Of a stretch of DNA of 64,000 nt, positions 53,469-63,264 are shown in pieces. Position 1 is the first letter of the stretch. Every line of letters begins with the position of its first letter. A model generated the notes under the pieces. It made no database searches. It was not told the origin of the DNA and worked only from the letters and a program-made list of their open reading frames with translations. Source of the DNA: a candidate division LCP-89 bacterium (GTDB taxonomy: Bacteria; Electryoneota; B3-LCP); assembly GCA_025774555.1 (NCBI GenBank), contig JALGVT010000020.1, positions 1 to 64,000 of the forward strand, read 5' to 3'. A program made the position numbers and the translations under genes.

Positions 53469-54340
53469 CGCCGTCTTGCCCTCATCTTGAAAAACTTCGA
53501 CAGCGGCTTGATATAGTCCTCGTCCACGCGAATGTCCACCTTGTCCACATTGCTGGAGAGTAATAGCGAGTTCAACTTCTCGCGCTTCTGTGCGACCGTC
53601 TGCTTGATGTGCTGGCGCACGCTTTTATCGTAAGTATCAAGCCAGAACTCTTCGCCGGTCTCAGCGTCCTGCAATTTTATCAGACCGATGGGTGGAATTT
53701 CCTCCTCTCGCGGATCCTGCAGGTTAAGCGCTACTAGATCGTGCTTTTTGGAAACGAGGCGCAGATCGTCTTCAAATCCGCTGTCCCAGAAGTCGCTGAT
53801 CAGAAAGGCTATGGCGCGGCGAGACGAGATGCGGCTGAAGTATCCCAGGGCTTCACTGATGTTGGTTCCGGCGCGTTCCGGTTGGAAAGAGATAAGCTCT
53901 CGCAAAATGCGGAGGACGTGCGTTTTCCCCTTTTTAGGCGGGACGTACTTTTCGATGGAATCCGTAAAGAGCAGCAGACCGACCTTATCGTTGTTTTTAA
54001 TAGCTGAGAACGCCAGCAGCGCCGCCAGTTCGATGGCGACTTCAATTTTCATCTGTGCTTTCGATCCAAAATAACCGGAGGATGAGAAATCGCACAGCAG
54101 CATCAGCGTCAGTTCGCGTTCTTCCTCGAAGAGCTTGACGTAAGGGAAACCCATGCGCGCCGTGACGTTCCAGTCAACTGAACGTATGTCATCACCGGGA
54201 ATGTACTCGCGCACTTCAGCGAATTCGATGCCCCGACCCTTGAAAACGGAGTGGTATTCGCCGGAGAATATCTCCTGCACGATCCCGCGCGTTTTTATTT
54301 CAACCTGTCTTACTTTTTTTAATATTTCCGAGGTTTCCAT
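53465..54340 (-). CDS. DUF58 domain protein of the MoxR-Bat operon
   Basis: A 291-residue soluble protein. The DUF58 signature is clear: FAEVREYIPGDDIRSVDWN, followed by ARMGFPYVKLFEEERE. A VWA-like fold follows (LLCDFSSSG). DUF58 proteins almost always follow moxR and are thought to be its substrate or partner. The ATG is 26 nt after the moxR stop. The MIDAS-like motif DFSSS is intact, so metal binding is possible. Confidence 0.88.
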   Translation of the reverse strand: METSEILKKVRQVEIKTRGIVQEIFSGEYHSVFKGRGIEFAEVREYIPGDDIRSVDWNVTARMGFPYVKLFEEERELTLMLLCDFSSSGYFGSKAQMKIEVAIELAALLAFSAIKNNDKVGLLLFTDSIEKYVPPKKGKTHVLRILRELISFQPERAGTNISEALGYFSRISSRRAIAFLISDFWDSGFEDDLRLVSKKHDLVALNLQDPREEEIPPIGLIKLQDAETGEEFWLDTYDKSVRQHIKQTVAQKREKLNSLLLSSNVDKVDIRVDEDYIKPLSKFFKMRARRR

Positions 54341-54366
54341 GAAAGTTCTGGACTAATAGCTAAAGA

Positions 54367-55371
54367 TTATGGCACTTCTATGTGATTGAATATCTCCTGA
54401 ATGACGTTTTCGGAAGTGATTTCATCTGCTTCAGCCTCGTAAGTTATGGTTACCCGGTGACGCAGCACGTCCGGACCGATCTCTTTGACGTCGTCGGGAA
54501 TGACGAATCCGCGATGTCTTAGGAAAGCGTGACACCGCGCCGCCTGCATAAGATATAGCGTTGCTCTCGGCGATGCGCCGTAAGCGATGTAGTCCTTCAG
54601 TTTGCCTAAGCCGAAGTTATTCGGTTCTCTGGTGGAAAAGACGATGTCCAGGATGTAGTTTTCGATCTTCTCATCCGCGTAAATTTGAGACACCGCTTCA
54701 CGTGCTTCTAATATCTGGTGCGGTTTGATAACCGGTTTGATATCCGGCGCATGATAAACAGCGTGACGTGTGAGAATTTCACGCTCCTCTTCGCGTTGCG
54801 GATAGTCGATTAGAACCTTCAGCATGAAACGGTCAACCTGAGCTTCTGGCAGCGGGTAGGTGCCTTCTTGTTCGATGGGGTTTTGCGTTGCCAGCACCAG
54901 GAACGGTTCATCGATCTTGTAGGTCTCCTCACCGATGGTCACCTGCCTCTCCTGCATGGCTTCGAGCAGCGCTGACTGCACTTTAGCAGGAGCGCGATTG
55001 ATTTCATCGGCTAAGATGAAGTTCGCAAAGATCGGACCTTTTTTGACTATAAATTCGCCACTCTTCTGGCTATAGATTAAAGTGCCTATCAGGTCTGCGG
55101 GGAGCAGGTCGGGTGTGAACTGAATCCGCTGGAAGCGCGCCTCAATTGCCATAGCAAGAGACTTTGCCGCCAGCGTTTTAGCCAGACCGGGCACGCCTTC
55201 GAGCAGGATATGTCCGTTTGCCAGCAAACCGATCAGCAGTCTTTCGACCATCTTCTTTTGTCCGACGATTTCAGTCTGCATCTGCGTCAGCAGGTCATCG
55301 ATAAAAGCGGATCGTTCTTCGACCAACCTGGTGGTCGCTTCGATGTCGTTTGAGTTGGGTGTCGTTGTCAA
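54367..55371 (-). CDS. moxR: MoxR-family AAA+ ATPase
   Basis: A 334-residue AAA+ chaperone-like ATPase. Walker A GVPGLAKT (59-66), Walker B FILADEINRAP, sensor 1 LATQNP with EGTYPLPEAQVDRF, and the C-terminal lid with ASPRATLYL are all present. MoxR proteins are proposed to insert cofactors into, or remodel, VWA proteins, here the Bat proteins. The start is TTG; GAGGA lies about 6 nt upstream and no ATG precedes the domain. It is the first gene of the operon. An upstream inverted repeat (55435) could be an operator. Confidence 0.9.
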   Translation of the reverse strand: MTTTPNSNDIEATTRLVEERSAFIDDLLTQMQTEIVGQKKMVERLLIGLLANGHILLEGVPGLAKTLAAKSLAMAIEARFQRIQFTPDLLPADLIGTLIYSQKSGEFIVKKGPIFANFILADEINRAPAKVQSALLEAMQERQVTIGEETYKIDEPFLVLATQNPIEQEGTYPLPEAQVDRFMLKVLIDYPQREEEREILTRHAVYHAPDIKPVIKPHQILEAREAVSQIYADEKIENYILDIVFSTREPNNFGLGKLKDYIAYGASPRATLYLMQAARCHAFLRHRGFVIPDDVKEIGPDVLRHRVTITYEAEADEITSENVIQEIFNHIEVP

Positions 55372-55434
55372 GGCGCTTCCTCACACTCTATGGTTTCGAT
55401 TTTGTCCGGAAATTTATGAATTTAACAAACAGAA

Positions 55435-55451
55435 TCTCTTACTTTAAGAGA
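55435..55451. promoter_or_regulatory. Inverted repeat between moxR and porU
   Basis: TCTCTTA-CTT-TAAGAGA is a perfect 7-bp inverted repeat in the divergent 281-bp region, about 65-80 bp upstream of moxR's start. It is suitable as a dimeric repressor site or a hairpin. No regulator is identified. Confidence 0.4.
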
Positions 55452-55579
55452 CTCAAGAATCATAACCGCAAAAAAGTGGAAAAAGTTCCTTTTTATTCGC
55501 ACCATCCCCTCTTATTTTGTTATCGTAAGTAATAGGGGAATAATAGTTAATGTACCGGTCTAATTAGTGATATTTTAAC

Positions 55580-55608
55580 TTGCAAGTTATACCCCGTTTG
55601 TTTATCTT
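55580..55608 (+). promoter_or_regulatory. Promoter candidate for porU
   Basis: TTGCAA (55580-55585), 17 nt, TATCTT (55603-55608). The predicted start near 55615 leaves about 38 nt to the GTG at 55653. Confidence 0.5.
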
Positions 55609-55652
55609 ATTTCCCGATTCGGCAGAATTTTCCCCCTGATAGGTAATTATCT

Positions 55653-58600
55653 GTGAAATATACAACTTTCTTACAAAAGATTTTGACCATAGGAACAGCT
55701 TTGCTGTTCATGTCAACTGCTCTGGCAATAAAACACAGCGAAGGTATTCAAGCAAATTTCCCTTTCGCAGAACCTGAATTAACCATTCTTGAAAAGCATG
55801 CTGACAAGCTGATCGTCCGCATTGACTATCCACCGCTTCGCGCCGAAGAAACTCCCGAGGGAGCTGTACTCAAAATGGGGAACATGCCCAGACTGCCTTC
55901 TGTAGATGGAGTTCTTTTACCCGTACAAGCCTTGGTGATTCCCGGAAATAGTCAAACTCTCCAGTTGCGCCTTCTTGAGAAAGAGACGGGTATTCTGCGG
56001 CTGCTTCAGCAGCCTGTCGTGTACAGTGGCGATCAGACTGTCGATCAGCAGAATCCGCTTAAATCCGACGTTAATCGGGCTGCGAACTCGCGTCAGTTCA
56101 AATGGGTGGGATTAGAGGATCTGGGCAAGTATCGCGGCATTCCTTATAGCCGGCTTCGCATTAATGCGGTTATGCCAGGAAGCAGGACGGGGGACGTTTC
56201 CTACCTTAAATCTATCACTCTAAGCCTTCAGTTTGAAGTTAGACCTGGCGCTGGACAGCGAAATATTTCCGCGCCGCTGCTGATGCAGGGTTTGTCCGGT
56301 ATGCTTCCGCTGCCCGCTTTGGCAGAGGCAAACTCACAGCAGCCTCCGCAATCTAATTCAGCCGATCAGGAAAGACTTAAAATTTTCGTCTCCCAAGAGG
56401 GGCTTTATCACCTTTCATACTGGGATCTCAGGTCATGGGGCGCCGACGTCTATGGCGATCCAAGGACTTTCCTCTTGGAAAACCGAGGCGAAGAGATACC
56501 GATCTATGTAGACGGTGAAGCGGACGGAAGGTTTGACGAGGACGATTACATCGAATTCTGGGGTGAAGAACTCCACGACACCTATAGCGATATCAACCCT
56601 GAAATCTACAGCGATTTATACACTGACGTCAACGTGTACTGGCTCTCCTGGGGAGGAGAACTGGGCGCTCGCCTCGTCGAAGAGTCAGGAGAGATCGTCG
56701 AAGTCGATCCACAGCAGATGATCAGACCCACTTCTTATCATTTTACCATCCATGCTGAACAGAACGAATACTACAACCGTTTGTCGCAAGTCGGACCGGA
56801 TTCGCTGAAAGAGCACTGGTATTACGACAGCGGCATCGTAGCTCCCCAACAGAATAATTACGCGATTCACCTGCCGCATCCCGATCGCGACGCGATTATA
56901 AATGCCAACGTTAAGGTTAGCCTGATGGGGTTGACCTATTCAACCGACCCGGGGAATAATGCGGGATACCATCATGCCTACGTTTATCTGAACGATATGA
57001 CTTCCCCATCAGGCGCGCTGCAGGCAGGTACCGGCGATATATCCCCATGGCGCAGTCAAACAAGCGTTTTTCTGGAAGCAACGGGAAATGAGGGCATCCG
57101 CTCGAGCAGCCTTTCAAATGGTGAAAATATCCTTTCTATCCTCTGTCCAGGCGATACTCGTTCCGGATCAAACGATAAAATATTACTGAACTGGTTCGAA
57201 ATCACTTATCCAAAACTGTATAAAGCTTCGTCAGATTATATCCGCTTCGCACCCCCTGAAAACGCAGGCAGCAACCTCGTAGATTTCCGTTTAGAGGAGT
57301 TCACAACTTCACAGGTCGATATTTACAAAATCGGTCAGTCGAAAATCATCAATGCTGAGATATTACCTTATATAGAGTATGGCAGTACCTATTTCGAGGT
57401 TCATTTTCAAGATCATTCCTACGGAGACGCCGAATATATCGCTCTCTCATCCAGCGCCAAATTGCAGCCGGATTCCACAGAACTGGATCCGGGATCGGAT
57501 ATAATCAGCGAATTGAGTTCAGGTGAACCGACAAAACTCTTAGTGGTGGCGCACCGGATTTTCGAGAACAGCCCGGAATTGGCTTCTTACTTAGAAAGAC
57601 GCAGCGCTGGTCTGGGACGCACCGAGCTGGTATTCATCGACGACGTATTCGATGAGATGTCTTACGGCATTTACACTCCGCAGGCGATCAAGGATCTGGT
57701 AGTGGCGCTTCCAACTACTCCCGAATTCCTCTTTCTGGTCGGAGACGCATCTTATGATACGCGCAATACGCTGTTCGAGTCGGGCGGCAATCTGGTCCCT
57801 GCCATGTATATCCAGACACAGGCTTACGGCGCAGTTGCCAGCGATTTCTGGTACGGCTTACTTGATGACGATATGATACCGGATATAGCTGTGGGCAGAG
57901 TTTCAGCCCGGGACCAAACGGAACTTGCTTATTATCTCGACAAGCTCGAAGAATACGAAACAGACACAGAACCGGGGCAATGGCAGAATACGCACCTCTT
58001 CGTAACCGGTGAAGGAGACGTGGCGGGCACTACGTTCATCACCCTCAGTCAGAACGCTATAGAACAACTTGAAGAAAATATTTTCGTCGATAGGCTCGCA
58101 GTTGAACCGGTTACCAACCCGTTTTACGGTGGCACCAGCGATCTTATCGACCTATTTGAAGAAGGAACACTGGTCATTGATTACAACGGACATGGCGCGG
58201 GAGCGGTCTGGTCAAGCTATTCACTCTTCCGGCTTGAAAACATACCGCAGCTTGCCAACAGAGGTCGGTATCCTTTCATTACTAATTTCACCTGTTATAT
58301 ATGCGCATTCGATAACCCGGAACCATCCTCCATTCTGGGAGAGGAATTCATCTTCGCAGAAGACAAAGGCGCTATTGCCGTCCTCGGGTCTTCTGGATTG
58401 GGCTGGTTCTTCAATGGCAGTTGGCTGCAGGAAATGCTCGCCGGGCTCTTCTACGATAACCCTGAACTTCGTCTGGGCGAAATCGTCCATGCGGCAAAGA
58501 TCGTATATTTTGCCTATTTCGGGATGGGCGGGTCTGTGGAATCGTTCGACACCGTTCACCTGATGAACCTGTTGGGGGATCCTTCGTTAAAAGTTGCTTT

Positions 58601-60773
58601 CCCGGCGGTTGAAGCAGCGCCGGTGCAAGTTTCGCCGGAATTTTCGTCTTATAACGATCAGATCGATCTCACCCTTGAAGGAGATTACGAGAATTATGAG
58701 GGAGCGCTTCGTATCTATGATGAATTCGATTATCCCGCTTTGCAGCTCGGTGAACCGCTGGAAATACCGTTGATACCTTCGGCAAACGGCATCGGCGCAA
58801 GTTTTTCGCTGCCGGAAATGAGCGATTCAACTAATATATCGGGAGGCAGTTACCGTTTAAGTTTCTGGGATCCATCAAGCAACGAATCCTTTACTACTGC
58901 AGCGCCGCTTTACTTATACGATGCATACGCATCTGGCAGCACTATAGATTCGCTTGCATCTGCACCTGAACCGGTGGATATTTGGGATAGTTTTTATCTG
59001 GTGGCAAAGATACTTGATCCGCAGGGTATTCAATCCGCCTGGGCGCATTTCCGCATTGAGACGAACACCGGGAGTCCGATAGTCGAACACGATTCGCTCG
59101 AGATGACACCGACGGAATCCGCCAACTGGTACGAGACAACCACTCTGATCGACAGCACCGTATATCCCTACCATGCCAGCGACAGGTTCATATACTGGGT
59201 TGAAGCGACCGATACTCAGGACAGCCTCTCCGTTAGTAGTGAATATATCTTTTATGTCTTAAACCGGATACCGAACCCTGAGTGGGTTCCAGCCACTCTG
59301 CGCATGGATATCCACGAAGGCAGCGCATCATTTGCCATTGACGTGATAAACAGCCAGCCTGAGGATCCGACCACAACAGGGACCGACATCGACTCGGTTG
59401 ACGTGGAATTTCACTGGTTAGTTACGGATTCCACTACACAGTTAATCGGCAGCACGGTTATCAGGGATCTTCTTCTGGATTCGACAGCGACTGCTTTCAC
59501 TGCGTCTCCGTTCGATCAACCTGGAATACTACCTATTGAAGTCAGGTTGAACGAGCAGGGCTGGTTAGTGGAAGATTTCATCACCGATCCTTACGCAGAT
59601 ACTATAGCTGTGGATCATTTTAATATTTCTTCGCAAAGCGGCAGCGGCGATACCCTGACACTGCGTTCTGTGCTGGATATCGTGGAAGTTGTGCTGCAGG
59701 GAGATTCAACCATATTCGACACAACCTTTATGACCGCCAGCATTTATCTGCCACCGGATACAACAAGCAGCCACGAAGGCGTGATTATATTTGATAAAAA
59801 AGATGAGTTATCTCTGCCGATGATGCAATCGGACATCTCTTTCGCTATGCACAACGCCGACGCGGTAATGCTGCCGGGGCACGGCATCGAAATAGACTTT
59901 CTGGGCGATATCGCATCTGCGGATAATAGTTACTGGTTCGCGATGGATATGACGCATTACGACACTTCCGTGACCATCGAAGACGTTGCCCTGCACTATC
60001 AATCCCCTGAGCAGGTAATGTGGCAGTTGACGCAGGAAGGATCGCTGGAACTGCCGGAGCAGCCCGGAATGAATTACCCCGCCTACCGGTTCTATACAGA
60101 AGAGAGCCGCAGCGGGTACTACACCATGTTGCAGAATGGCGATAAGATAGGTCCCGCGGTCGAAATCAGCGTCGATGGGCAGATTTATACTGAAGGCGGG
60201 TATGTCCCCAGCTGTCCGAAAATCTCCACCATCATACAGGATCCGGGAGGCGTTAATACTGATCCGTCCACTTACCGGGTCATAGTTGACGGTGATTCAA
60301 CCAACCCGGGTGAAGTCACGGTAACAACCGGCGGCGGCGATGGACAGGTGATGACGTTGTCTTACAATCCCAACAGCGCTTTCATGATCGGATCGCACAC
60401 GTTTTTCGTCAAAGCCGAGGATCTCTTCGGCAACGCCGATTCCTTAGCCATCGAGTTCCAGGTCATGGGGGATTTCAGACTGGATTTCATCGGCAATTAC
60501 CCCAACCCATTTAAGAACAAGACCTACTTCACATATCGATTAACTGAACAGACGACAGAGCCGGTTGAAGTGAGAATATACACTGTTTCCGGCAGGTTGA
60601 TACGCACGCTTTACAGCGATTCCGCTGAAGAGATCAACTACGGTGAAATCTACTGGGATGGCAGGGATGAAGACGGGAAAAACATCGCCAACGGCGTCTA
60701 TTTCTACAAGCTGCGAGCCCGCAGGGGTGATCAGGAAATAGAGCGCACTATGAAGCTTGCCAAACTTCGCTAA
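55653..60773 (+). CDS. porU: PorU-like T9SS sortase (gingipain-type peptidase C25) with own sorting domain
   Basis: A 1706-residue exported protein. A signal peptide (about 1-25) is followed by an N-terminal beta-rich region. PorU-type SQEGLYHLSYWDLRSWG begins near 248. The peptidase C25 domain spans about 625-1000 (LLVVAHRIFENSPEL; LFLVGDASYDTRN; DIAVGRVSA). His847 (NGHGAG) and Cys881 (TNFTCYICAFDNP) form the catalytic dyad, 34 residues apart as in gingipains. Ig-like domains follow, and a type A sorting domain ends it (NYPNPFKNKT, NGVYFYKLRARR). PorU cleaves sorting domains and attaches cargo to the surface. It is longer than the Porphyromonas enzyme (about 1158). The start is GTG. A PorV-like gene follows 10 nt downstream, as in characterised porUV pairs; a C25 cargo protease is the alternative. 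Confidence 0.75.
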   Translation: MKYTTFLQKILTIGTALLFMSTALAIKHSEGIQANFPFAEPELTILEKHADKLIVRIDYPPLRAEETPEGAVLKMGNMPRLPSVDGVLLPVQALVIPGNSQTLQLRLLEKETGILRLLQQPVVYSGDQTVDQQNPLKSDVNRAANSRQFKWVGLEDLGKYRGIPYSRLRINAVMPGSRTGDVSYLKSITLSLQFEVRPGAGQRNISAPLLMQGLSGMLPLPALAEANSQQPPQSNSADQERLKIFVSQEGLYHLSYWDLRSWGADVYGDPRTFLLENRGEEIPIYVDGEADGRFDEDDYIEFWGEELHDTYSDINPEIYSDLYTDVNVYWLSWGGELGARLVEESGEIVEVDPQQMIRPTSYHFTIHAEQNEYYNRLSQVGPDSLKEHWYYDSGIVAPQQNNYAIHLPHPDRDAIINANVKVSLMGLTYSTDPGNNAGYHHAYVYLNDMTSPSGALQAGTGDISPWRSQTSVFLEATGNEGIRSSSLSNGENILSILCPGDTRSGSNDKILLNWFEITYPKLYKASSDYIRFAPPENAGSNLVDFRLEEFTTSQVDIYKIGQSKIINAEILPYIEYGSTYFEVHFQDHSYGDAEYIALSSSAKLQPDSTELDPGSDIISELSSGEPTKLLVVAHRIFENSPELASYLERRSAGLGRTELVFIDDVFDEMSYGIYTPQAIKDLVVALPTTPEFLFLVGDASYDTRNTLFESGGNLVPAMYIQTQAYGAVASDFWYGLLDDDMIPDIAVGRVSARDQTELAYYLDKLEEYETDTEPGQWQNTHLFVTGEGDVAGTTFITLSQNAIEQLEENIFVDRLAVEPVTNPFYGGTSDLIDLFEEGTLVIDYNGHGAGAVWSSYSLFRLENIPQLANRGRYPFITNFTCYICAFDNPEPSSILGEEFIFAEDKGAIAVLGSSGLGWFFNGSWLQEMLAGLFYDNPELRLGEIVHAAKIVYFAYFGMGGSVESFDTVHLMNLLGDPSLKVAFPAVEAAPVQVSPEFSSYNDQIDLTLEGDYENYEGALRIYDEFDYPALQLGEPLEIPLIPSANGIGASFSLPEMSDSTNISGGSYRLSFWDPSSNESFTTAAPLYLYDAYASGSTIDSLASAPEPVDIWDSFYLVAKILDPQGIQSAWAHFRIETNTGSPIVEHDSLEMTPTESANWYETTTLIDSTVYPYHASDRFIYWVEATDTQDSLSVSSEYIFYVLNRIPNPEWVPATLRMDIHEGSASFAIDVINSQPEDPTTTGTDIDSVDVEFHWLVTDSTTQLIGSTVIRDLLLDSTATAFTASPFDQPGILPIEVRLNEQGWLVEDFITDPYADTIAVDHFNISSQSGSGDTLTLRSVLDIVEVVLQGDSTIFDTTFMTASIYLPPDTTSSHEGVIIFDKKDELSLPMMQSDISFAMHNADAVMLPGHGIEIDFLGDIASADNSYWFAMDMTHYDTSVTIEDVALHYQSPEQVMWQLTQEGSLELPEQPGMNYPAYRFYTEESRSGYYTMLQNGDKIGPAVEISVDGQIYTEGGYVPSCPKISTIIQDPGGVNTDPSTYRVIVDGDSTNPGEVTVTTGGGDGQVMTLSYNPNSAFMIGSHTFFVKAEDLFGNADSLAIEFQVMGDFRLDFIGNYPNPFKNKTYFTYRLTEQTTEPVEVRIYTVSGRLIRTLYSDSAEEINYGEIYWDGRDEDGKNIANGVYFYKLRARRGDQEIERTMKLAKLR

Positions 60774-60783
60774 GGGTGGAATC

Positions 60784-61857
60784 TTGAAATTTAAACAGAA
60801 AATATCGAAGATATTACTTGCGTTATTGATGATAACCGCTTATGCTGTTCCTGATGCTCTGGGGACCAGGTATGCTGGTGAGTTTCTCGAAATCGGCGTA
60901 GGCGGAAGAGCGCTTGGACTCGGAGGCGCATACTGTGCCGTTGCAGAGGATCCATCTTCATTTTACTGGAATCCTGCTGGATTAGCGCGGGTTCCCAGTA
61001 TCTCTATATGGGCAATGTACAACAATCAGTTTGGAGACGTAGGCGATGCGCTGGCGCAGCACTCGGTGCTGGGTGCGGTCTTTCCGATTACCGGAGCGGC
61101 TCTCGGCGTTCACTGGGTCAGGCTGGCTGTCGATCAAATCCCGATTTTCCCGGACTACTCTGAAGACGCTGGTTACTCGCTGGAGGATAGGAAGAACCTC
61201 ATTAACGGCATTCCAGAAGGTTATTTCGACGATTCGGAAGATGCCCTGTTCATTACCTTCGCCAAGATGAACAAGTTTAACCTCGATCTGGGCTGGTCAT
61301 TGTTCGAGATTCCTTTAGAAATCCCGATCGGTTTAAATCTGAAGATGATCCGCCATAAGCTGTATGATAAGGAAGCCTTCGGTATTGGAGCGGATGCGGG
61401 TATGCAGCTTCGCTTTCCCTTTTCTGAAATGTTTGGAGTACCGTCGCTGGGCGATTTTGCCCTCGGTTTATGTTACCAGGACTTCACCAAGACCGGTATC
61501 GATTGGGGTGAGGGTAATACCGACGTAATAACGCAGAACTTTCGCGTCGGTATTGCGTATCATCATAAAGTCCCCAAGTGGAAGAGTGAGCTGATCTTTG
61601 AACGCGTGTCGAATACGCGCTATAATGACGATGGACGCATGGGCATTGAATACATCTGGGACCGGACGCTATTTTTCCGTTTTGGTTTCTCCAGGCTGGA
61701 CTGGGGCAAGTTCGTCGATGGGATATGGAACGACGTCGATCTTGCCACCTGGAACGTCGGCTTTGGCTTGCAATACTGGCATCTAAACTGCGATTACGCC
61801 TTCATGAAAGCTGAGTTAGGGAACGCGCACAGGTTATCCATCGGGTACAGTTTCTAA
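60784..61857 (+). CDS. porV: PorV-like outer-membrane barrel of the T9SS
   Basis: A 357-residue barrel with a signal peptide (about 1-30) and the family N-terminus EFLEIGVGGRALGLGGAYCAVAEDPSSFYWNPAGL. The C-terminus ends on a barrel strand (AHRLSIGYSF). With porU directly upstream it probably acts as the shuttle that delivers cargo to the sortase. The ORF track begins at a TTG inside porU (60757). The TTG at 60784 has GGGTGGA right before it and avoids the overlap, so I use that; both are unusual starts. It is distinct from the second family member at 27205. Confidence 0.78.
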   Translation: MKFKQKISKILLALLMITAYAVPDALGTRYAGEFLEIGVGGRALGLGGAYCAVAEDPSSFYWNPAGLARVPSISIWAMYNNQFGDVGDALAQHSVLGAVFPITGAALGVHWVRLAVDQIPIFPDYSEDAGYSLEDRKNLINGIPEGYFDDSEDALFITFAKMNKFNLDLGWSLFEIPLEIPIGLNLKMIRHKLYDKEAFGIGADAGMQLRFPFSEMFGVPSLGDFALGLCYQDFTKTGIDWGEGNTDVITQNFRVGIAYHHKVPKWKSELIFERVSNTRYNDDGRMGIEYIWDRTLFFRFGFSRLDWGKFVDGIWNDVDLATWNVGFGLQYWHLNCDYAFMKAELGNAHRLSIGYSF

Positions 61858-61910
61858 ACTCAAGAAGTAGGAGCTTTGCAAAAAAGCCTTATAAGAGGTT
61901 TAGTTTAGTT

Positions 61911-62654
61911 ATGTATAGATTATTCAGAAATATCCTGTTGCTCTCTGCTGGATTGCTGCTGTTATCCCTTTTTTGGGGATGCGCCAGCGAAGAGATTGCC
62001 GTGGATATGGATCCACCGGCGGTGGTGCAGATTACACCTCGCAGTGATGATGACGTCTTTATCGAAACAGGTATTGACGCAGTCCCTGATGGTGATTATA
62101 TCTATCTGAGCTGGACACAATCGGGCGCGCATGATCTTGAGGGATACCGCATTTACCGTATGATGGATGAAGACGACGCCGAGCGAATACTCATTGACGA
62201 AATCGATCCCGAGTACACAGAATATGAGGATCGAGACTCTGTGCTTGCGCCAGATCAGGCATCCGGTCTTTCCACAGGTTTTTCATACTGGGTAACCGCT
62301 TACGATGAGAGTGGAAACGAGAGCGGTTTATCAGAAGAAACATATTATAAATTGATGATGAAACCCGATCTGACAGAACCGCAGGTACAGAACGACAGTC
62401 TCTATCTTTCCTGGAGCTACGATTTCGTGATTTTAGAGCCTGTAGAATACTTTGTAGTGCGCTTGTACCGTTCGGTTGATACGGATTGGATTCCGTTCTG
62501 GCTGACGGTTTATAATCTCCCGTCTCCGCTCCAGGTTGTCTATCCGGAACCGCTGGAAGCCGGAACCTATAAATATCAGGTGGACGTCATCGGAGCGACG
62601 TCTGCAGAGCAGCCTTCGGGCAGCGAGCGCGCTTATCAATTTTACATCCCTTAA
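61911..62654 (+). CDS. Lipoprotein with two FN3-like domains
   Basis: A 247-residue lipoprotein. The signal ends FWGC, with Cys24. One fibronectin-III-like domain spans about 55-150 (DYIYLSWTQSGAHDLEGYRIYR, FSYWVTAYDESGNESGLS), and a second, more divergent one about 155-247 (DSLYLSWSYDF, YKYQVDVIGA). It lies 53 nt after porV and is probably co-transcribed. A role in the T9SS attachment complex or as an envelope accessory is conceivable but not supported by any motif. Confidence 0.7.
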   Translation: MYRLFRNILLLSAGLLLLSLFWGCASEEIAVDMDPPAVVQITPRSDDDVFIETGIDAVPDGDYIYLSWTQSGAHDLEGYRIYRMMDEDDAERILIDEIDPEYTEYEDRDSVLAPDQASGLSTGFSYWVTAYDESGNESGLSEETYYKLMMKPDLTEPQVQNDSLYLSWSYDFVILEPVEYFVVRLYRSVDTDWIPFWLTVYNLPSPLQVVYPEPLEAGTYKYQVDVIGATSAEQPSGSERAYQFYIP

Positions 62655-62699
62655 TAGAGCAATAAATTCAGCATTGTAGTTTGTAAATCAGGATACCTT

Positions 62700-63191
62700 A
62701 TGAAACGAGTGGCATTACTTCTGACCGCGGCGCTATTAAGCTTCACAAGCATCGTCTGGAGTGCTGATACGCCGGTCACTATTCCGAAATACATCGAACC
62801 AGGAGCGCAGTACTTCATCGGCGATGAAAACCAGTTGATGATGATGGTCAATGTCTGGGGGCGCGTGGAGAAACCGGGACAGTATTTCGTTCCCTCTAAC
62901 ACTGACTTGATAACGCTGATATCGGTGGCGGGTGGTCCCGCGGATAAGAGCCGGCTCGATAACGTGCAGCTGATTCGCTCCAGCAGACTGGGTTCGGAAG
63001 TGATAAAGGTGAACATTAAAAAGTTCTTAAAAACCGGCGACCGCACTCTCATCCCTGAATTGCTTCCGGAGGATACTATCGTAGTATCCGGATCGATGTG
63101 GTTCGTGTTCAGCAGTGTAATTCTGGTTGTCTCGCAGCTTGCTATAGTCGCGAACGTTTATTACCTTGCTTCTATCGCTGCGAGCAAATAA
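62700..63191 (+). CDS. SLBB-domain exported protein
   Basis: A 163-residue protein with a signal peptide (about 1-21), one SLBB (soluble ligand-binding beta-grasp) domain (about 45-130: VNVWGRVEKPGQYFVPSNTDLITLISVAGGP) and a C-terminal membrane helix (about 133-160). SLBB domains occur in Wza-type polysaccharide export proteins and as small accessory units. There is no polysaccharide-export domain here, so it is only distantly like Wza. Its helix at the end would anchor it to the inner membrane. It is part of the porUV transcript or just after it. Confidence 0.78.
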   Translation: MKRVALLLTAALLSFTSIVWSADTPVTIPKYIEPGAQYFIGDENQLMMMVNVWGRVEKPGQYFVPSNTDLITLISVAGGPADKSRLDNVQLIRSSRLGSEVIKVNIKKFLKTGDRTLIPELLPEDTIVVSGSMWFVFSSVILVVSQLAIVANVYYLASIAASK

Positions 63192-63264
63192 TTTTTCATG
63201 ATCGTTCCGTTGTGTTATATTTCGCATATTACTACGAATTGAAAGGTGATATGGTAGAAAAACA

